Positions 7,001 to 7,269 of a stretch of DNA of 7,269 nucleotides are shown piece after piece (the first letter of the stretch is position 1; each line of letters starts with the position of its first letter). The notes beneath the pieces are model-generated. The model made no database searches. It was not told where the DNA came from and was given only the letters and a program-made list of their open reading frames with translations. The translations under genes were made by a program, and so were the position numbers. The DNA is from an uncultured Megasphaera sp. (GTDB lineage: Bacteria > Bacillota > Negativicutes > Veillonellales > Megasphaeraceae), in NCBI GenBank assembly GCA_900548635.1, contig URLP01000093.1, forward strand, positions 1 through 7,269, read 5' to 3'.

Positions 7001-7244
7001 GATCCGTCTCCGCCCGATCATCATGACCTCCCTGGCCTTCGTCGTCGGCTCCATCCCGCTGGCCGTTGCCACCGGTGCCGGCGCCGCCTCGCGAGTCACT
7101 ATGGGTATCACCGTCGTCTTTGGTACCTCCATTGCTACCATCTTCGGTGTCTTCCTCATCCCGATGATGTTCATCATCGTAGAAAACTTCGGACACCGCA
7201 AGATAAAGCGCAAAAGCGACGTCATGAGACTGAAGGATATGTAG
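4092..7244 (+). CDS. RND efflux permease, HAE1 family (AcrB/MexB-like)
   Basis: A 1050-residue inner-membrane proton/drug antiporter, nearly the length of E. coli AcrB (1049). It opens with ISKFFIDRPIFAIVISL (TM1), then a large periplasmic loop (about 30-335), TM2-TM7, a second large loop (about 560-870) and TM8-TM12. The proton relay is intact: Asp408 and Asp409 in GLLVDDAIVV (AcrB D407/D408), Lys941 in GLAAKNAILI (AcrB K940) and Arg974 in RLRPIIMTSLAF (AcrB R971). The GFVPSEDNAFVMLTMTLPEG stretch at the start of loop 2 is also typical. Expected role: export of hydrophobic drugs, bile salts or dyes from periplasm or membrane, as a trimer with adaptor and TolC-type channel. GTG start. No frameshift is seen, in contrast to the adaptor just upstream. 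Substrates cannot be predicted from sequence alone. Confidence 0.97.
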   Translation: MISKFFIDRPIFAIVISLIISIFGLLSMATLPIAKYPKVTPPQVRVSATYTGANAEVIGTTVASVIERQMIGVDDLVNIESSSNDNGSYSMTAQFETGSDDDMDTVNTQNRISQVQSTLPAEVTQTGVTIQKSTSSTAMVFALISPNGSYDATFMKNYATQYFMDELKSVPGIGNVQEFGSDYAMRIWLNPMKMSILKVTPTDVISAITAQNKQAAVGTIGSQPSANNQTYQYTMRTDGRLQTAEQFKNVIIRTNPDGTMVRVGDIADVNLGSKDYTVTSNLNGGNAAGFQISLTADANAMQSVEGARKVLEKAKASFPSDMDYEVVYDSTTFVRASIEEVIKTFIEALLLVALIVYLFLQSGRSTLIPLIAVPVSLLGTFACFKVLDFSINTLTLFAMVLAIGLLVDDAIVVIEAVEYEIKYNARSPKEATIIAMENVQNPVIGVACVLASVFIPVAFISGMSGILYRQFALTIAVSVLISAFVALTLTPAMCASILNVHKPNENPKGIYKFFQQFNDAFDRLIAWYGLRLAHLQQHLKWCVAFLIIITAATAGVFKVMPTGFVPSEDNAFVMLTMTLPEGISQTETKKASEEISDWLQQQPGVSQVMNVVGFSILAGGPKPNAATAFIGMDDWDARPTKDLSADALVGKIMARGAQMPQATVIAMNPPPIDGMGTSSGFTMQLENRGSHSTAELSETAQKFMAAARQRPEIGSIYTAFAADTPGYQLDIDRDKVAKEGVSLSSLYSTLQSFYGSYQVNDFTIFGRNFKVIIQAAPEFRETVDANNHIYVRNSNNDLVAVANFVRPKPIGSASIINRFNDYPAIKIQGAPADGYSSGDAINALKEVAADTLGEGYAYEWSGMSREEIEAGNKTVYVFALAILFVFLVLAALYESWKVPFAVLFSLPAGLFGASAFAYLLNQQNNLYFQIGILAVIGLAAKNAILIIEYAKVRVDERGMDVVSAAIEAAKIRLRPIIMTSLAFVVGSIPLAVATGAGAASRVTMGITVVFGTSIATIFGVFLIPMMFIIVENFGHRKIKRKSDVMRLKDM

Positions 7245-7251
7245 TGAAAAA

Positions 7252-7269
7252 GGGGCTGTCGCCTTAAGC
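7252..7269 (+). terminator. Probable first arm of a terminator hairpin, cut by the window edge
   Basis: After the permease stop, an A-run (7247-7251) is followed by GGGGCTGTCGC (7252-7262), CTTAA and a final GC (7268-7269) that could begin the complementary arm. This is the pattern of a bidirectional intrinsic terminator with a five-base loop, but the second arm and T-run are outside the window, so it is a guess from half a structure. If correct, the operon ends with the permease and carries no TolC gene. Confidence 0.35.

Overview
The window looks like chromosomal DNA from a diderm member of the Firmicutes, most likely class Negativicutes (Megasphaera, Selenomonas or a relative). This is inferred from a mix of traits. 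The smc-ftsY order, the strong AGGAGG-type ribosome binding sites and a ThiW-type ECF substrate-binding protein are Firmicutes-like. A tripartite RND efflux pump with a periplasmic adaptor requires an outer membrane. Everything is on the + strand, and the window is densely coding with moderately high GC.

Region 1 (1-1648) is the tail of a housekeeping cluster. It holds the C-terminal end of the SMC chromosome-segregation ATPase, then ftsY (the SRP receptor GTPase, complete and with all GTPase motifs intact), then a YhcH/YjgK/YiaL-family sugar-handling protein. Region 2 (1649-2185) is a six-helix membrane protein of the ThiW family, the predicted substrate-binding subunit of an ECF transporter for a thiamin precursor. 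It has no room for a TPP riboswitch directly upstream.

Region 3 (2186-2313) is a dense regulatory spacer. A sigma70-type promoter has a perfect palindrome over its -10. A 9-bp inverted repeat followed by a T-run could terminate transcripts arriving from thiW. There is also an 8-bp direct repeat. Region 4 (2314-7244) is an efflux operon: a TetR-family regulator, an RND periplasmic adaptor lipoprotein, and an AcrB/MexB-like inner-membrane RND permease of 1050 residues. Both internal gene junctions carry the same TAGGAGG string, in which the stop codon merges with the next Shine-Dalgarno. No TolC-type outer-membrane channel is present, and the last 18 bases look like the rising arm of a terminator hairpin.

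The most notable feature is a one-base frameshift at about position 3166 in the adaptor gene. It cuts the predicted product to 120 residues instead of 391, while the regulator and permease are intact. If real, the pump lacks its own adaptor; if a sequencing or assembly error, this is an ordinary TetR-controlled RND pump. I see no undescribed biological system here: all genes belong to recognisable families. The best leads are the frameshift and the compact regulatory spacer.
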